A DNA stretch of 64,000 bases. Origin: Io17-Chloro-G2 sp965226915 (GTDB taxonomy: Bacteria; Chloroflexota; Dehalococcoidia; Lucifugimonadales; UBA3495). The DNA lies in NCBI GenBank assembly GCA_965226915.1, contig CBDDEJ010000004.1:62001-126000 (forward strand), given 5' to 3'. Shown one piece after another: positions 44,670-53,731 of this stretch. The number at the start of each line of letters is the position of its first letter. The first letter of the stretch is position 1. The position numbers and the translations under genes were made by a program. The notes below the pieces were generated by a model. It was not told the origin of the DNA. It saw nothing but the letters and a program-made list of their open reading frames with translations, and made no database searches.

Positions 44670-44852
44670 ATGTCATCCGACGTCAAAATGGAGACCAGCG
44701 TCAGCTATGAAACAGCGGGAGTGAGATTCAATCTTAGCTTGACCAATTCACCTGGACAGGACCAGGCCAAGCTGAGCATAACGGTGGACGATCTGGCCAA
44801 GGGGCAACGGTTGGCGTTCAACCACCAGGCATGCCCGGCGGTGCACGAATGA
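44670..44852 (+). CDS. Small hypothetical protein
   Basis: A 60-residue frame, MSSDVKMETSVSYETAGVRF and onward, with GGAGGG 5-10 bp before ATG 44670 and no family I recognise. Its sequence (alternating polar/hydrophobic, then LSITVDDLAKGQRLAFNHQA) looks beta-rich. The last third overlaps the antisense 3' end of the HEPN-like gene. The native C terminus may have been lost when that AT-richer DNA arrived. Confidence 0.45.
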   Translation: MSSDVKMETSVSYETAGVRFNLSLTNSPGQDQAKLSITVDDLAKGQRLAFNHQACPAVHE

Positions 44853-45521
44853 TTGTCGGACCGTCATATGGATTCGGCCTACGGCTTCAATATACTCCCG
44901 TACCAAAGGCATAAGGGGGACATTTGTACCGGTTAAAGAAAGAATCGCTATTAGTTTCTTGTCAAACTGGAGGTCATTTTTAAGCTCGTCAATGTTCAAA
45001 GTTGGGTTGATACCGTGCTTCACCTGGCGATTTTCGCCGCCTGGGTCTGCCCAGTTCGTGAACGACAACCCGTGTATCGGAAAATTTCGATGCTGAACAT
45101 GATTCCGTAATGCCCACATTGCGCGAAACCCGAGAGTATCCCGCTTCTCGTTCTGAAACTTTTTCTTGAATTCTGTCAGTTCCGAGGAATCTGTGCCAAA
45201 TACGTGAGAGAGATTTTGTTGAAGCTGATCGCCATATGACCGGCATGATGAAAGGAGGTTGGCCAACCTCCTATTGGCAACGTATATGTCGGTTTGAAAT
45301 CCTGACCAACTCCCATCTTCGAATACAAGCCTATTTAGAGTGAGCCCGAGCAATTCTTGTTCGAGTTCTTTGTAATTTTCAAGAACTATGTTGTACTTCT
45401 CTTCGATACCCAACGCGATGATTAAATTTTGTTTGCTGGTGGCTATCTCATTGAAATGCTTCTCAGTGATGTCAATTTCTCCCGGCGATTGGAAGGTTTT
45501 TTTGAGGAGTTGAAACTTCAT
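44748..45521 (-). CDS. HEPN-like hypothetical protein, AT-richer than its surroundings
   Basis: A 257-residue protein with no close family name that I know. It is largely helical and holds FRAMWALRNHVQHRNFP, where R-N-x3-H matches the RX4-6H catalytic motif of HEPN ribonucleases (with the common Asn after Arg). The region is visibly poorer in G+C than the flanking genes, a sign of horizontal transfer. ATG 45521 follows AGGA. The last ~35 codons overlap the opposite-strand small gene and may be spurious. HEPN proteins often act as toxins or in antiphage defence, but no nucleotidyltransferase antitoxin partner is adjacent. The HEPN call rests on one motif. Confidence 0.5.
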   Translation of the reverse strand: MKFQLLKKTFQSPGEIDITEKHFNEIATSKQNLIIALGIEEKYNIVLENYKELEQELLGLTLNRLVFEDGSWSGFQTDIYVANRRLANLLSSCRSYGDQLQQNLSHVFGTDSSELTEFKKKFQNEKRDTLGFRAMWALRNHVQHRNFPIHGLSFTNWADPGGENRQVKHGINPTLNIDELKNDLQFDKKLIAILSLTGTNVPLMPLVREYIEAVGRIHMTVRQSFVHRRACLVVERQPLPLGQIVHRYAQLGLVLSR

Positions 45522-45612
45522 TTGAAACAATCCTAAATTCGGAGAAATCCTCTTTAGTTATTTTAGACCGCCCGAGTACACTACGATAAAAGGTGGCCCA
45601 GACAAAGATGCG

Positions 45613-47277
45613 CTAAACCCCACCATCAATCGCCACGTCCAGCACCGCCGGTTTGCCTGAAGCCAGCGCTTCTTGCACCGCCGGGCCTAACTCTGCGGGG
45701 TTTTCTATCGACCGGCCGTATACACCCATGGCGATGGCGATGGCGGCTATGTTGAAGGGTTGGCCGAAGTCCATGCCCAGATACTGGCTGGCGGGGTTCT
45801 CCAGTTGCAGCAATCCTGACTGATAGATGTTCATGTTCAGCTTCAGGATGCGGTAGGAGCGGTTGTTGCAGATTATGTAAATCACCGGCAGGTTCTCGTT
45901 GGCCGCCGTCCACAAACCCTGCACCGTCATCATGGCGCTGCCGTCGCCCAACAGGCCCACCACCGGCCTGTTCGGATAAGCCAGCTTTAACCCCAAGGCG
46001 CTTCCCATCCCCCAGCCGATGGCCCCGCCGCGTTCGCTGAATATGCTGTCCGGCTCGCTGAACTCGAATGCCCCGTGCAGCGCGTCCCGAGAGGTGATGG
46101 TGTCGTCGGCGAACACGGTTTCGCGGGGCAAAACTTGGGCCAGTTCATGCATCATCCGTTCCACCGGCATCGGTCGCTGGTCCCATCGTTCCTTCAACCG
46201 GCGCTGCCAGGCCGCCTTCAAAGCGATCTTCTCTTCGGCCAGAAGGGCGGCCCGGCCTTTGGACGCCTCTTTGGCTTGGCCGCTCATCTCGGATTCCACA
46301 GCGTCCTTCAGATGCTCAAGCCCTATCTTCGGGTCGCCGGCGATACCCACATCGGTGGGCTCGCTCGTACCGATCTCCTTTGCCGAGGAATCCAGGTGGA
46401 TCAGGCGGGTCTCCGGAGCCAGCGTGTTGCCTGGGAAATAGAAGAAACCCGAGAATACGTTGGTCCCCACGGCCAAAATCACGTCGGCCGGCGCCAACGC
46501 ATCCCTAGCGTCGGGCAGCACCGGGTTGATCCGGCCCATAAATAGGGGGTGGCCAGTGGGAAAGTTCATCCTGGCGTAGGAAGTGGCGTAAACCCTGGCG
46601 CCCAACGTTTCCGCCAGGGAGACCGCCTGGTCCACGCCTCCCGACATTCCCAGCCGGTCTCCCACCAGGATCATGGGGTTGACCGAACCGGCCAAGATCT
46701 TGGCGGCATCTTCGATGGCCCGCCGGTCGGGAGTCAGACCGGGGTACTGCTGTGAAGACGGAATGATGTCCAGGTCAGCCTCCCCGTCAAATGCGTCGAA
46801 AGCGAAGGCGAGGAAAACCGGACCGGTGGGGGTGGTTTTGGCCTCGTTAAATGCTCTCCTCACGGCGCTAGGAATCTGGCCTGGGTTGGTGACTTCGGCG
46901 CTCCACTTGGTGAATTGGGACACCATGCCCGGAAGGTGGGACCGGCCTTCGGCCAATTATCGGGTATCTTTATTGCCCGCCGTCAGCACCAGAGGTATAC
47001 CGCCGTCCATGGCGTGGTGCAGCAGGCTTATTCCGTTGGCCAACCCGGTTTCTATGTGCAGGTTGACCACCGACGGCTGACCGGTCCCGCAAGAATAGCC
47101 GTCGGCCATTCCCATGGCCACGCCTTCCTGGGCGGCCAGCACGTATTTGATGTCGGGGTACTCTTCCAGGGACGACATAATGGCCAGTTCGCTGGTGCCA
47201 GGATTGCCGAAGATGTACCTCACGCCCTCGGCGCGCAGCATCTCCATGAAAGCGGTTTTCCCGGTCATCAACGGCAT
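45613..47277 (-). pseudogene. Thiamine-diphosphate-dependent enzyme (benzoylformate decarboxylase/acetolactate synthase-like) with in-frame TAA
   Basis: A 554-codon frame broken by TAA at 46957-46959 (codon 107). The N-terminal Pyr domain (RYIFGNPGTSELAIMSSLEE) has the catalytic Glu in AAQEGVAMGMADGY. After the stop come the central domain and the PP domain with ThDP motif GLLGDGSAMMTVQG to NN. Both parts are in the same phase, and the context DTR-stop-LAEGR fits loss of a Gln, Glu or Lys codon. The family decarboxylates or carboligates 2-oxo acids such as benzoylformate. Re-initiation at a TTG right after the stop would lack the Pyr domain and be inactive. A MITE lies just upstream of its start. 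Confidence 0.85.
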
Positions 47278-47291
47278 GTCGCTACTCTAAC

Positions 47292-47469
47292 CTAGAAGTC
47301 TGGCCGGAAACCCCGCTTCTCCCCGAGCCGGCGTTCTCTTAACGTCGATTATCGATGAAATAGTGGGTGTTGCAACGTATTACATGCACTACCATGCCAT
47401 ATAGGCCTTGAGTAGGTCTGCTTCGCGTAGCGCAAAACCCGGCCAATGGCTTTCCGGCCAGACTTCTAG
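47292..47469. mobile_element. MITE family A, copy 2 (178 bp, CTAG ends)
   Basis: Both termini, read inward, begin CTAGAAGTCTGGCCGGAAA (perfect 19-bp inverted repeat). It is homologous over its full length to 7344-7522. It lies between the ThDP enzyme start and the GMC oxidoreductase stop; the GMC stop codon (TAG, 47466-47468) is provided by its terminal CTAG. Confidence 0.88.
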
Positions 47470-49013
47470 CCCTGCTTGATGAATTCGGCGATGCGCTCGC
47501 CGATCATCATGGTGGTTACGTTGGTGTTCGCCCGCACGCAGTCGGGCATGATTGATGCGTCGGCAACCCGCAGACCCTCCATTCCATGGACCCGGCCGTA
47601 TTGGTCGACGACGGCCATGGGGTCTGAAGCGGGGCCCATCTTGCAGGTGCAGGATATGTGCTGGCCGGTCGTGACCTCCCGCCGCAAAAACACGTCCAAG
47701 GCATCGTCGCTGGCCAGTTCGTCGTCGGTAGGCTCAATCCTCTCTTGGACAACGTCCTGGAAAGCCTGGTGCTGACCAAATCTTACGCACATACGCACGG
47801 CGTCTCTCAACCGGCGGCGGTCGAACTCGTCTTCCAAGTACCGGTAATCGAGGAAGGGCTGGTCCGCAGGGTCGGCCGATGTTAGCCGCAACTCGCCTGA
47901 GCCCACCGCCAGGTTCAAAATGGCAAGCATCCGTATGCCCAGGCTATCCATGCTGTTTCCGCCGCGGTTTACCCGCTCGGTGGCGAACGAGCTCATCAAA
48001 ACCTGAATGTCGTTTCGCAGGTCAGAGCCCTCGGCCGTGCAGCGCAACGCCATCTGCACACGGGGTCCCAGCGCATCTAGATGGTGGCTCTCCTTGGTCT
48101 TGAACGTTATGTAAATCATGGGGTGGTCCCGCATGTTCTGACCCACGCCCGGTGTGTCTCGCACCACCGGTATCCCCAACCGGCTTAATTGTTCAGCCGG
48201 CCCCACACCGGAAAGCATTAGGATCTGCGGTGAGCCAATTGCACCTGAGCTCAGGATGATCTCATTGGCCTCGGCGATGAATCTCTCGCCGCCGCTTTCC
48301 ACCTCGACTCCTGTGGCCCTGTTGCCGTCGAAAATCAACCGCCGCACCAATGTGTTTGGCTTGATGGTCAGGTTCAGGCGGTGGCGCGCCAGGTTGAGGT
48401 ATCCGAGGGCGGTGCTCCATCGGATACCGTTTGGATTGTTCACCGGGCAGGGGCCGACCCCCGAGGCATCGGGCATGTTATGGTCGGGGCTGTCAGCGAA
48501 ACCCTCGGCGCGGCATGCTTCGAGAAACGCTTGTTGATCGGGCAGCCATTCTTGGGGTTTGAAACGCCGGACGACGATGGGACCGTCGGAATTATGGAAG
48601 TCGTCACTGCCGAAATCGGTGTCCGACTCGACCATGCGGAAATACTGAATCAAGTTTTGGAACTTCCACTCGTCGTTGCCCTTGGCGGCCCAAGAGTCGT
48701 AATCCTCGGGCACTCCCCTCAGGAAGACCTGGCCGTTGATGGCGCTGGAGCCGCCGGTTACCTTTCCGCGGGGCACCATCATCGGTTCGGAGGTTTCCGT
48801 GGCTTTCCCCATGTATTGCCAGTTGTGGTCGCTGGTCATGACGTCGGTGGCGCTGGCGAACCCGTATTTAACCTCCTCAGGCAGATGCTCGAAATCAGGG
48901 TAATCGGGCCCGGCCTCGATCAGCAAAACCGACTTGGACGGGTCTTCGCTGAGCCTGGTGGCGATGATTGAACCGGCCGACCCGGCGCCAAGCACAATAT
49001 AGTCGTATTTCAT
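47466..49013 (-). CDS. GMC-family FAD oxidoreductase (choline dehydrogenase/alcohol oxidase type)
   Basis: A 515-residue GMC oxidoreductase, oxidising primary or secondary alcohols with FAD. It has the N-terminal dinucleotide fold YDYIVLGAGSAGSIIATRLS, GMC signature 1 (PRGKVTGGSSAINGQVFLRG), signature 2 (SSGAIGSPQILMLSGVGP), and the C-terminal active-site region (TTGQHISCTCKMGP, then ANTNVTTMMIGERIAEFI). Start 49013 has GAGGTG 8 bp upstream; the frame opens at 49106. The stop comes from the MITE terminus, apparently replacing the last few native residues. The first 104 codons are duplicated in the repeat at 60998-62194. Confidence 0.9.
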   Translation of the reverse strand: MKYDYIVLGAGSAGSIIATRLSEDPSKSVLLIEAGPDYPDFEHLPEEVKYGFASATDVMTSDHNWQYMGKATETSEPMMVPRGKVTGGSSAINGQVFLRGVPEDYDSWAAKGNDEWKFQNLIQYFRMVESDTDFGSDDFHNSDGPIVVRRFKPQEWLPDQQAFLEACRAEGFADSPDHNMPDASGVGPCPVNNPNGIRWSTALGYLNLARHRLNLTIKPNTLVRRLIFDGNRATGVEVESGGERFIAEANEIILSSGAIGSPQILMLSGVGPAEQLSRLGIPVVRDTPGVGQNMRDHPMIYITFKTKESHHLDALGPRVQMALRCTAEGSDLRNDIQVLMSSFATERVNRGGNSMDSLGIRMLAILNLAVGSGELRLTSADPADQPFLDYRYLEDEFDRRRLRDAVRMCVRFGQHQAFQDVVQERIEPTDDELASDDALDVFLRREVTTGQHISCTCKMGPASDPMAVVDQYGRVHGMEGLRVADASIMPDCVRANTNVTTMMIGERIAEFIKQG

Positions 49014-49898
49014 CTGGTTCACCTCGTTGGTTGGACTGCAAAAATGGTTCGACACGCCTGTCCTGAGTCCCATAGAAGGGCTCGCCACGAATAGAGCACT
49101 GCCCAAAACCGCTCATCCTGGGTTGAGCACACGTCACTGACAAGCATTTTAACCTCAGGGATTCAGGTTTAATCGATCGACGAATGGATCAACCGGCTTT
49201 CAAAAGCCAGTTGATCCATTCGTTTGTTCGGGCTTTGGATGGCCTTTGCCCCTGAAGTACCACCGCGATAGGAGAAATCTGAAATGTCGAGTGACCGTAT
49301 GAAATCCACGAAGATCCGCCCGACTTGCAAACTTTGTAATCATAAGCCATTTCGACACCAGAGCGGTCTCGATTGGCATCTGCAACACATCCACCCAGTT
49401 GAGTATACTGCCATGACCAATAGGCCGACCTCCGAATTCACGAATGGAACCCCGCCAGATCCTGATCCGGTATCTGAGCCAGTCCATATTCATCAAGATT
49501 TGGATTTAAAGCCGAAGGCAATACCAAAGCCGTTACCGCCTCAACAACCCATGAGCGCGGACCATGACCCTCTTGAGTGTGATCACGAAGGTTGTGATGG
49601 CCGCGGCAATGCTCGCCTACGCCGGTATGTTCAAGCTATTTTGGCGCATCACTGTCGTCGCAATCGCCGTTGTTTGTCACATAGCCCGGAGGCGGTGAGA
49701 CAGCGTCAATCGATTCCAGCGGGTTCCCATATCCGTCCTAGTCACTATCTAAGTAGTGAACAGCCGACGCCAGGTCCTCATCCACCTGCCCGTCGCAATC
49801 ATTGTCCTTGCCGTCGAGGACCTCGAGCGAATTCGGATGTATTTCGTCGTCGGTGTCGTCGCAGTCGCCGCTATTGGTCACATATCCCGGCGCCGGGA
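48702..49898. repeat. 1,197-bp direct repeat, copy 1
   Basis: Collinear with 60998-62194 at a constant offset of 12,296 bp and apparently identical in every base compared. It spans the 5' part of the GMC gene, the intergenic region, the zinc-finger ORF and the 3' part of the MopE-like gene. Its right edge falls in a fold-back palindrome. Confidence 0.92.
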
Positions 49899-49946
49899 TA
49901 TGTGACCAATAGCGGCGACTGCGACGACAGTGATGCGCCAAAATAG
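49284..49946 (+). CDS. Protein with N-terminal C2H2 zinc finger (repeat copy 1)
   Basis: AGGAG lies 9 bp before ATG 49284. Residues 15-37 form a C2H2 zinc finger: C15-x2-C18, F23, L29, H32-x4-H37 (TCKLCNHKPF, then RHQSGLDWHLQHIH). A Pro-rich linker follows. Only about the first 95 codons look protein-like; beyond roughly 49570 the frame is antisense to the MopE-like gene. A second frame (ATG 49564 to 49698) encodes a hydrophobic helix followed by Arg residues, so a frameshifted finger-linker-TM protein is possible. Classical C2H2 fingers are uncommon in bacteria; function unknown. Confidence 0.5.
   Translation: MSSDRMKSTKIRPTCKLCNHKPFRHQSGLDWHLQHIHPVEYTAMTNRPTSEFTNGTPPDPDPVSEPVHIHQDLDLKPKAIPKPLPPQQPMSADHDPLECDHEGCDGRGNARLRRYVQAILAHHCRRNRRCLSHSPEAVRQRQSIPAGSHIRPSHYLSSEQPTPGPHPPARRNHCPCRRGPRANSDVFRRRCRRSRRYWSHIPAPGYVTNSGDCDDSDAPK
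49636..49898 (-). pseudogene. MopE-like lipoprotein, 3' fragment in repeat copy 1
   Basis: Contains the last MopE-type repeats (GYVTNSGDCDDTDDEIHPNS, then DGKDNDCDGQVDEDLASA) and the same in-frame TAG as the complete copy. The signal peptide and linker are missing because the repeat ends at 49898. Confidence 0.8.
49854..49929. repeat. Fold-back palindrome with 38-bp arms at the edge of the direct repeat
   Basis: Arms 49854-49891 and 49892-49929 are reverse complements with no spacer, centred on GGCGCC. Beyond the right arm, sequence to 49950 is the reverse complement of 49632-49650, so the DNA doubles back into the MopE-like gene. Confidence 0.88.
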
Positions 49947-50004
49947 CTTGAGATACTGGCTGGCCTCTCTGGATGGTCTGCGACAGGCCAGCCAGTATCT
50001 CAAG
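49947..50004. repeat. Second inverted repeat at the junction into the helicase gene
   Basis: CTTGAGATACTGGCTGGCCT (49947-49966) is the reverse complement of 49985-50004, with an 18-nt spacer. The right arm belongs to the helicase; the left arm is a fold-back copy joined to inverted MopE-like sequence through a short shared CTTGA. Confidence 0.8.
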
Positions 50005-52560
50005 GACAGGGGTCACGAGCACTCGCTGCCGTTGCTGGTTCAGCGGAGCCTGAAGAGCATCGCCACTGATGGACTGGAGGAAACCCAAGGTACGGCCAAC
50101 ATGCGGGTGCGCACCCATCGGAACGAGGTGATCCAGGTAACGCTGCTCAAGGACTGGCAGACCATCCAGAGAAGCGCCCGGGCCAGGCGCCAGGCCTCCG
50201 AAACCGTTCTGCTACACCTCCTGTCCAAGCTCCCCAGCGGCACCCGCGGCGCCGACCTCCTGGCGGAGACCACCATGGGCCAGTTGATCGACAGCCTGAA
50301 CTTCGCTCAGTTTCTGGACAAATCGATCAACTCGGACCGCCTCCTGCACCAGGCACTGCTCTGGCTGCACGACCAGGAGGTAATGCGGCTCAACCGGGGA
50401 ATGTCAGTGTTCCGGCCGGCTATGACCATCCGGCTGGAGGAGGGGCGGAACCGCTTCCGCCAGTCCGACTTCGAGCCTTTGAACATTCACTATGATGAGC
50501 AGACGCTGCAAATCCACATCATGGCCGAGTACGCCGAGAAGGGTCTGGAGTCCATCGCCGACGCGGTGCGCCTCACCCTGGATTACTTCAGCCTGCCCAG
50601 GCAGGAGTTCGTGGACAGGTGGTTGCGTGAAAAGAGACGGGAGCTGACCAGGCAGACCACACCGGAGTCCTGGGGACGCATAGTAGAAAGCCTGAACAAC
50701 AGGACCTAACGCTCCATCGTGGCGGATGACCGTGAGAACACCAATGTCCTGGTGCTGGTCGGGCCAGGTTCGGGCAAGACCCGGGTACTGGTGCACCGCA
50801 TCGCATACCTGATCCGCGCCAGGAGGGAGAACCCCCGATCCATCCTGGCGCTTGCCTACAACCGGCATGCCGCCGTACAGATCAGACAGCGGCTCCACGA
50901 CCTGATTGGTGAGGACGCCACCGGAGTCACCGTCCTCACCTGCCATGCTCTTACCATGCGTCTGGCGGGATCAACCTTTGCCCGCTCCATTGAGGAACCG
51001 GGACTCCAGGTTCAGACCGTCTTCGACGACATCCTGAAGGAGGCCATAGGGTTGCTCGAGGGCAGCAACGCGCCACCCGGCGAGGCGGACGAACAGCGGG
51101 ACCGGATGCTGGCCGGATTCCGTTGGATCCTGGTCGATGAGTATCAGGATATAAAGGAACTGGAATACAACCTGATATCGGCCCTGGCGGGCCGTACCAA
51201 GACGGACCAGGACAGGAGGCTGAACCTTTTCGCAGTGGGGGACGACGACCAGAACATCTATGCCTTCAGCGGCTCGTCCAGCCAGTACATCAAGCGATTC
51301 GAGGATGACTACCTGGCCAGACCCTCCGATTTGATGGAGAACTACAGGTCGACGGGACACATCATATCGGCGGCCAATTCGGTCATAGAACCTGCCAACA
51401 TGCGAATGAAGGCCGGCCACCCCATAACCGTGAATCGAAGCCGGGCCCGGGAGCGTCTCGGCGGCGCATGGGAACGCATAGACCCAGTGACCCAGGGCAG
51501 AGTCCAGATACTCCCGGCAGGAGACAATCCGTTCTCCCAAGCCCAGGTGGTGCTGCAGGAACTGAAACGTATGGCCTCCATTGACCCCGCGTGGGGCTGG
51601 AGCACCTGTGCCGTCGTAGCCCGCAACTGGGACCTTCTGGACCCTGTACGCGCTCTTTGCCAATCGGAGGAGATTCCCGTCCAGATATCCAGGGAGGATT
51701 TCACCGCGATCTGGCAGTTGCGGGAGACCCAGGCCTTGCTTGATTGGACCAAAGGCCAGGGGAACCTTATGAAGGCAGAGGACCTGTTGCAATGGCTGCA
51801 TCAGGAGCCAGAGGGGCCGTGGAATGAACTGCTCCTGGAGGCCGTGGAGATATACCGGTTGGAGACAAACAATGAAGAGCTGCCGGCGGACGCTTTTCGA
51901 GAGTGGCTGGCCGAGTGGGCCCGGGACAACCGCCGCCGGCAACGCGGGCTTTTACTGACCAGCGCTCACCGGGCCAAGGGGCTGGAGTTCGACCACGTGG
52001 TCGTCCTTGACGGCAACTGGAGTGCTTCAGGCCAAGGAGAGGACGCCGACGCTCCAAGACGCCTCTATTACGTGGCCATGACCCGGGCAAAGCTGACCCT
52101 CACCTTGGCTGAGACAGACAATTCGAACCCCTCCCTGCCGGTCCTGAGGGGCCACCCATCCGTCTTGGTCCGGCAGGGACAGGCACAAATCTCTCCCGCA
52201 CGACGGACGGCCAGGCAATCCTATCTCCGGCTCAGCCTGCGTGACGTCCACCTCAGCTTCCCTGGCTACCAGCCACCTAGCCACCCAATCCACCGGGCGA
52301 TTGCCAGTCTGTCCCCTGGAGATCCGCTGCAGGTGAGAACTGACCGTACCCCATGGGAAGTGGTGACCGCCGATGGCATCACAGTGGGAAGGCTGGCCCA
52401 GCGGTTCCAGCGGATTCTGGGATCGGGAGATGTCTCGGCGACAGTGCTGGCCATCGCTCGTTGGAATAAGGCGAAATCGGAAGGGACATTCTCGGATCGT
52501 CTAAAGAGCGACGAGTGGGAAGTGGTGATTCCAGAGATAGTGGTTGGAAGAGATCCATAG
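49985..52560 (+). pseudogene. RecQ-UvrD fusion helicase, 5'-truncated, with in-frame TAA
   Basis: The first piece (to 50709) has the middle part of a large RecQ-type helicase chain (DQEVMRLNRGMSVFRPAMTI, then MAEYAEKGLESIADAVRLTL). TAA at 50707-50709 then interrupts; in the same phase follows a UvrD/Rep superfamily-1 helicase: Walker A GPGSGKTRVLVHRIAYLIR, ILVDEYQDI, FAVGDDDQNIYAFSG, and HRAKGLEFDHVVVLDGNW. The junction LNNRT-stop-RSIVADDRE fits CAA to TAA. The RecQ ATPase N terminus is missing at the fold-back junction. Such fusions (about 1,600-1,700 aa) are probable DNA repair or defence helicases. GTG 50719 could at best re-initiate the UvrD half. Confidence 0.8.
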
Positions 52561-53301
52561 GAGGATCAGGTGCGGGTCGGACTAACTGTGATGATGCACC
52601 CTGTCCACCCCAGCTCGGATTTGACCGTTGGACTGACCGGCCAAAATCCCTTCGCTACGATCCGTCTGTCGACTTGACGTTAAATGGCCCACACGGAGTC
52701 ATTTGCCCATAACAGTACTGGGGAGGCCGGATATATAGGTCGGTATTTACAGTTCCATCGCCGACCCGCCCCGGTCTGAGATGATGACGTAGTGGGCTCG
52801 GCCCGGGGTTGCCGCGGCGGGGGCCATCGGCGTCCAGGTAGTTCCTCGCGGTGGCCCTGTCAATTCCCAAATCCCGCTAAAAAGCTTGAAAAGACATCCC
52901 CTTGTGCCTATCCTTCTGAGTCGCCTCGTATCTCTCCCTCTGAGGGAACGTCGGTTTGCTCGGAGAGGTGCCTTTGGACTTGCCGGCTGTGGGCGTGTTA
53001 TCAGAGATGGACCCTTGGTCCATCTCTCCCTCTGTTCCTGAGTCCAGTGGTTCGAGATTCGCCGTCTAAGGTTCGCCCAAACCGTGGAGGCCAGAGGGTG
53101 TCAATGGCGGAGCAATGTTGGGCCACCGGAACGGTCGTGTCCTCCCGGACACTAGAGGATGAGGCGGCGTAGCCGACGACCCAGAGTTGGGGGAAATGGA
53201 GCCGTGCCCGAACCCCAATTACCCCCCGTTGCAGGGCCAGCGCCGGCGGAGTAGACTGCCGACCATAAAAACACAAGACAATAACTTGGTGAAGGGAGCC
53301 G
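52561..53301. other. 740 bp without a clear gene
   Basis: A minus-strand frame near 52800-52870 reads MGIDRATARNYLDADGPRRG, which resembles a helix-turn-helix of transposase or integrase type. It has no further support, and the rest shows nothing. Just upstream of 53302 lies the RHH gene's ribosome binding site. Confidence 0.4.
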
Positions 53302-53577
53302 ATGAAGACCATTAGCGTGTCGGTCGACGACGAAACCCACCGTCTGGCCCGAATCAGGGCGGCTGAGACCGGAACCACAGTGTCGGCGATGATGAGAGAC
53401 CTTCTGACAGCGCTGCTGAAACGCCGGGCGGGACCGGACCTATCCGAGACGGAACCTCAGAGGCGCGCCAGGCTCTTGGACCAGGTGCTGGACAAGTTCG
53501 ATAGACAAGGAATAGGCATGGACACAAGCCAGATCCTGACCAGAGAAGAGATGTACGACAGAAATGCGGCTCGCTGA
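53302..53577 (+). CDS. Ribbon-helix-helix antitoxin-like protein (VapB/CopG type)
   Basis: A 91-residue protein with an N-terminal ribbon-helix-helix (MKTISVSVDDETHRLARIRA, then GTTVSAMMRDLLTALL) and a flexible C-terminal tail. This is the usual plan for an antitoxin that binds operator DNA and neutralises a PIN toxin. GGGAG precedes ATG 53302. The next gene, a PIN-domain start, overlaps its end by 14 bp, the classic VapBC arrangement. The toxin is truncated, so the antitoxin is now probably unneeded. Confidence 0.82.
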   Translation: MKTISVSVDDETHRLARIRAAETGTTVSAMMRDLLTALLKRRAGPDLSETEPQRRARLLDQVLDKFDRQGIGMDTSQILTREEMYDRNAAR

Positions 53578-53731
53578 CACCAACATCCTCCTATGCGCCG
53601 TGAGCAGGAGGGGCGCGGACGCAGGGAAAAGGACCAAAGCGGCAACAACCCTTTTTGAGGACACTCCGACCCCCCGCCGGAGGGCCGGTGGAACAGTGGA
53701 AGGCAATAAGCCAATGAGGAGGAACATATGA
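53564..53731 (+). pseudogene. PIN-domain toxin (VapC-like), truncated
   Basis: The 55-residue frame starts MRLADTNILLCAVSRRGADA, the first strand of a PIN ribonuclease with its catalytic Asp. After about 30 residues it becomes Pro/Arg-rich and ends at 53731, so three of the four acidic residues are missing. It overlaps the RHH gene by 14 bp and the DUF5679 gene by 4 bp (ATGA). Confidence 0.7.

Noticed and set aside
49284..49946. Whole 221-codon ORF as one zinc-finger protein
   Set aside because: Beyond about codon 95 it is antisense to conserved MopE-type repeats and becomes Arg/Ser-rich shadow sequence, so only the N-terminal part is credible.
52655..52870. HTH transposase or integrase fragment on the minus strand
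   Set aside because: Only one short motif resembles a helix-turn-helix and nothing flanks it, so it is too weak to list as a gene.
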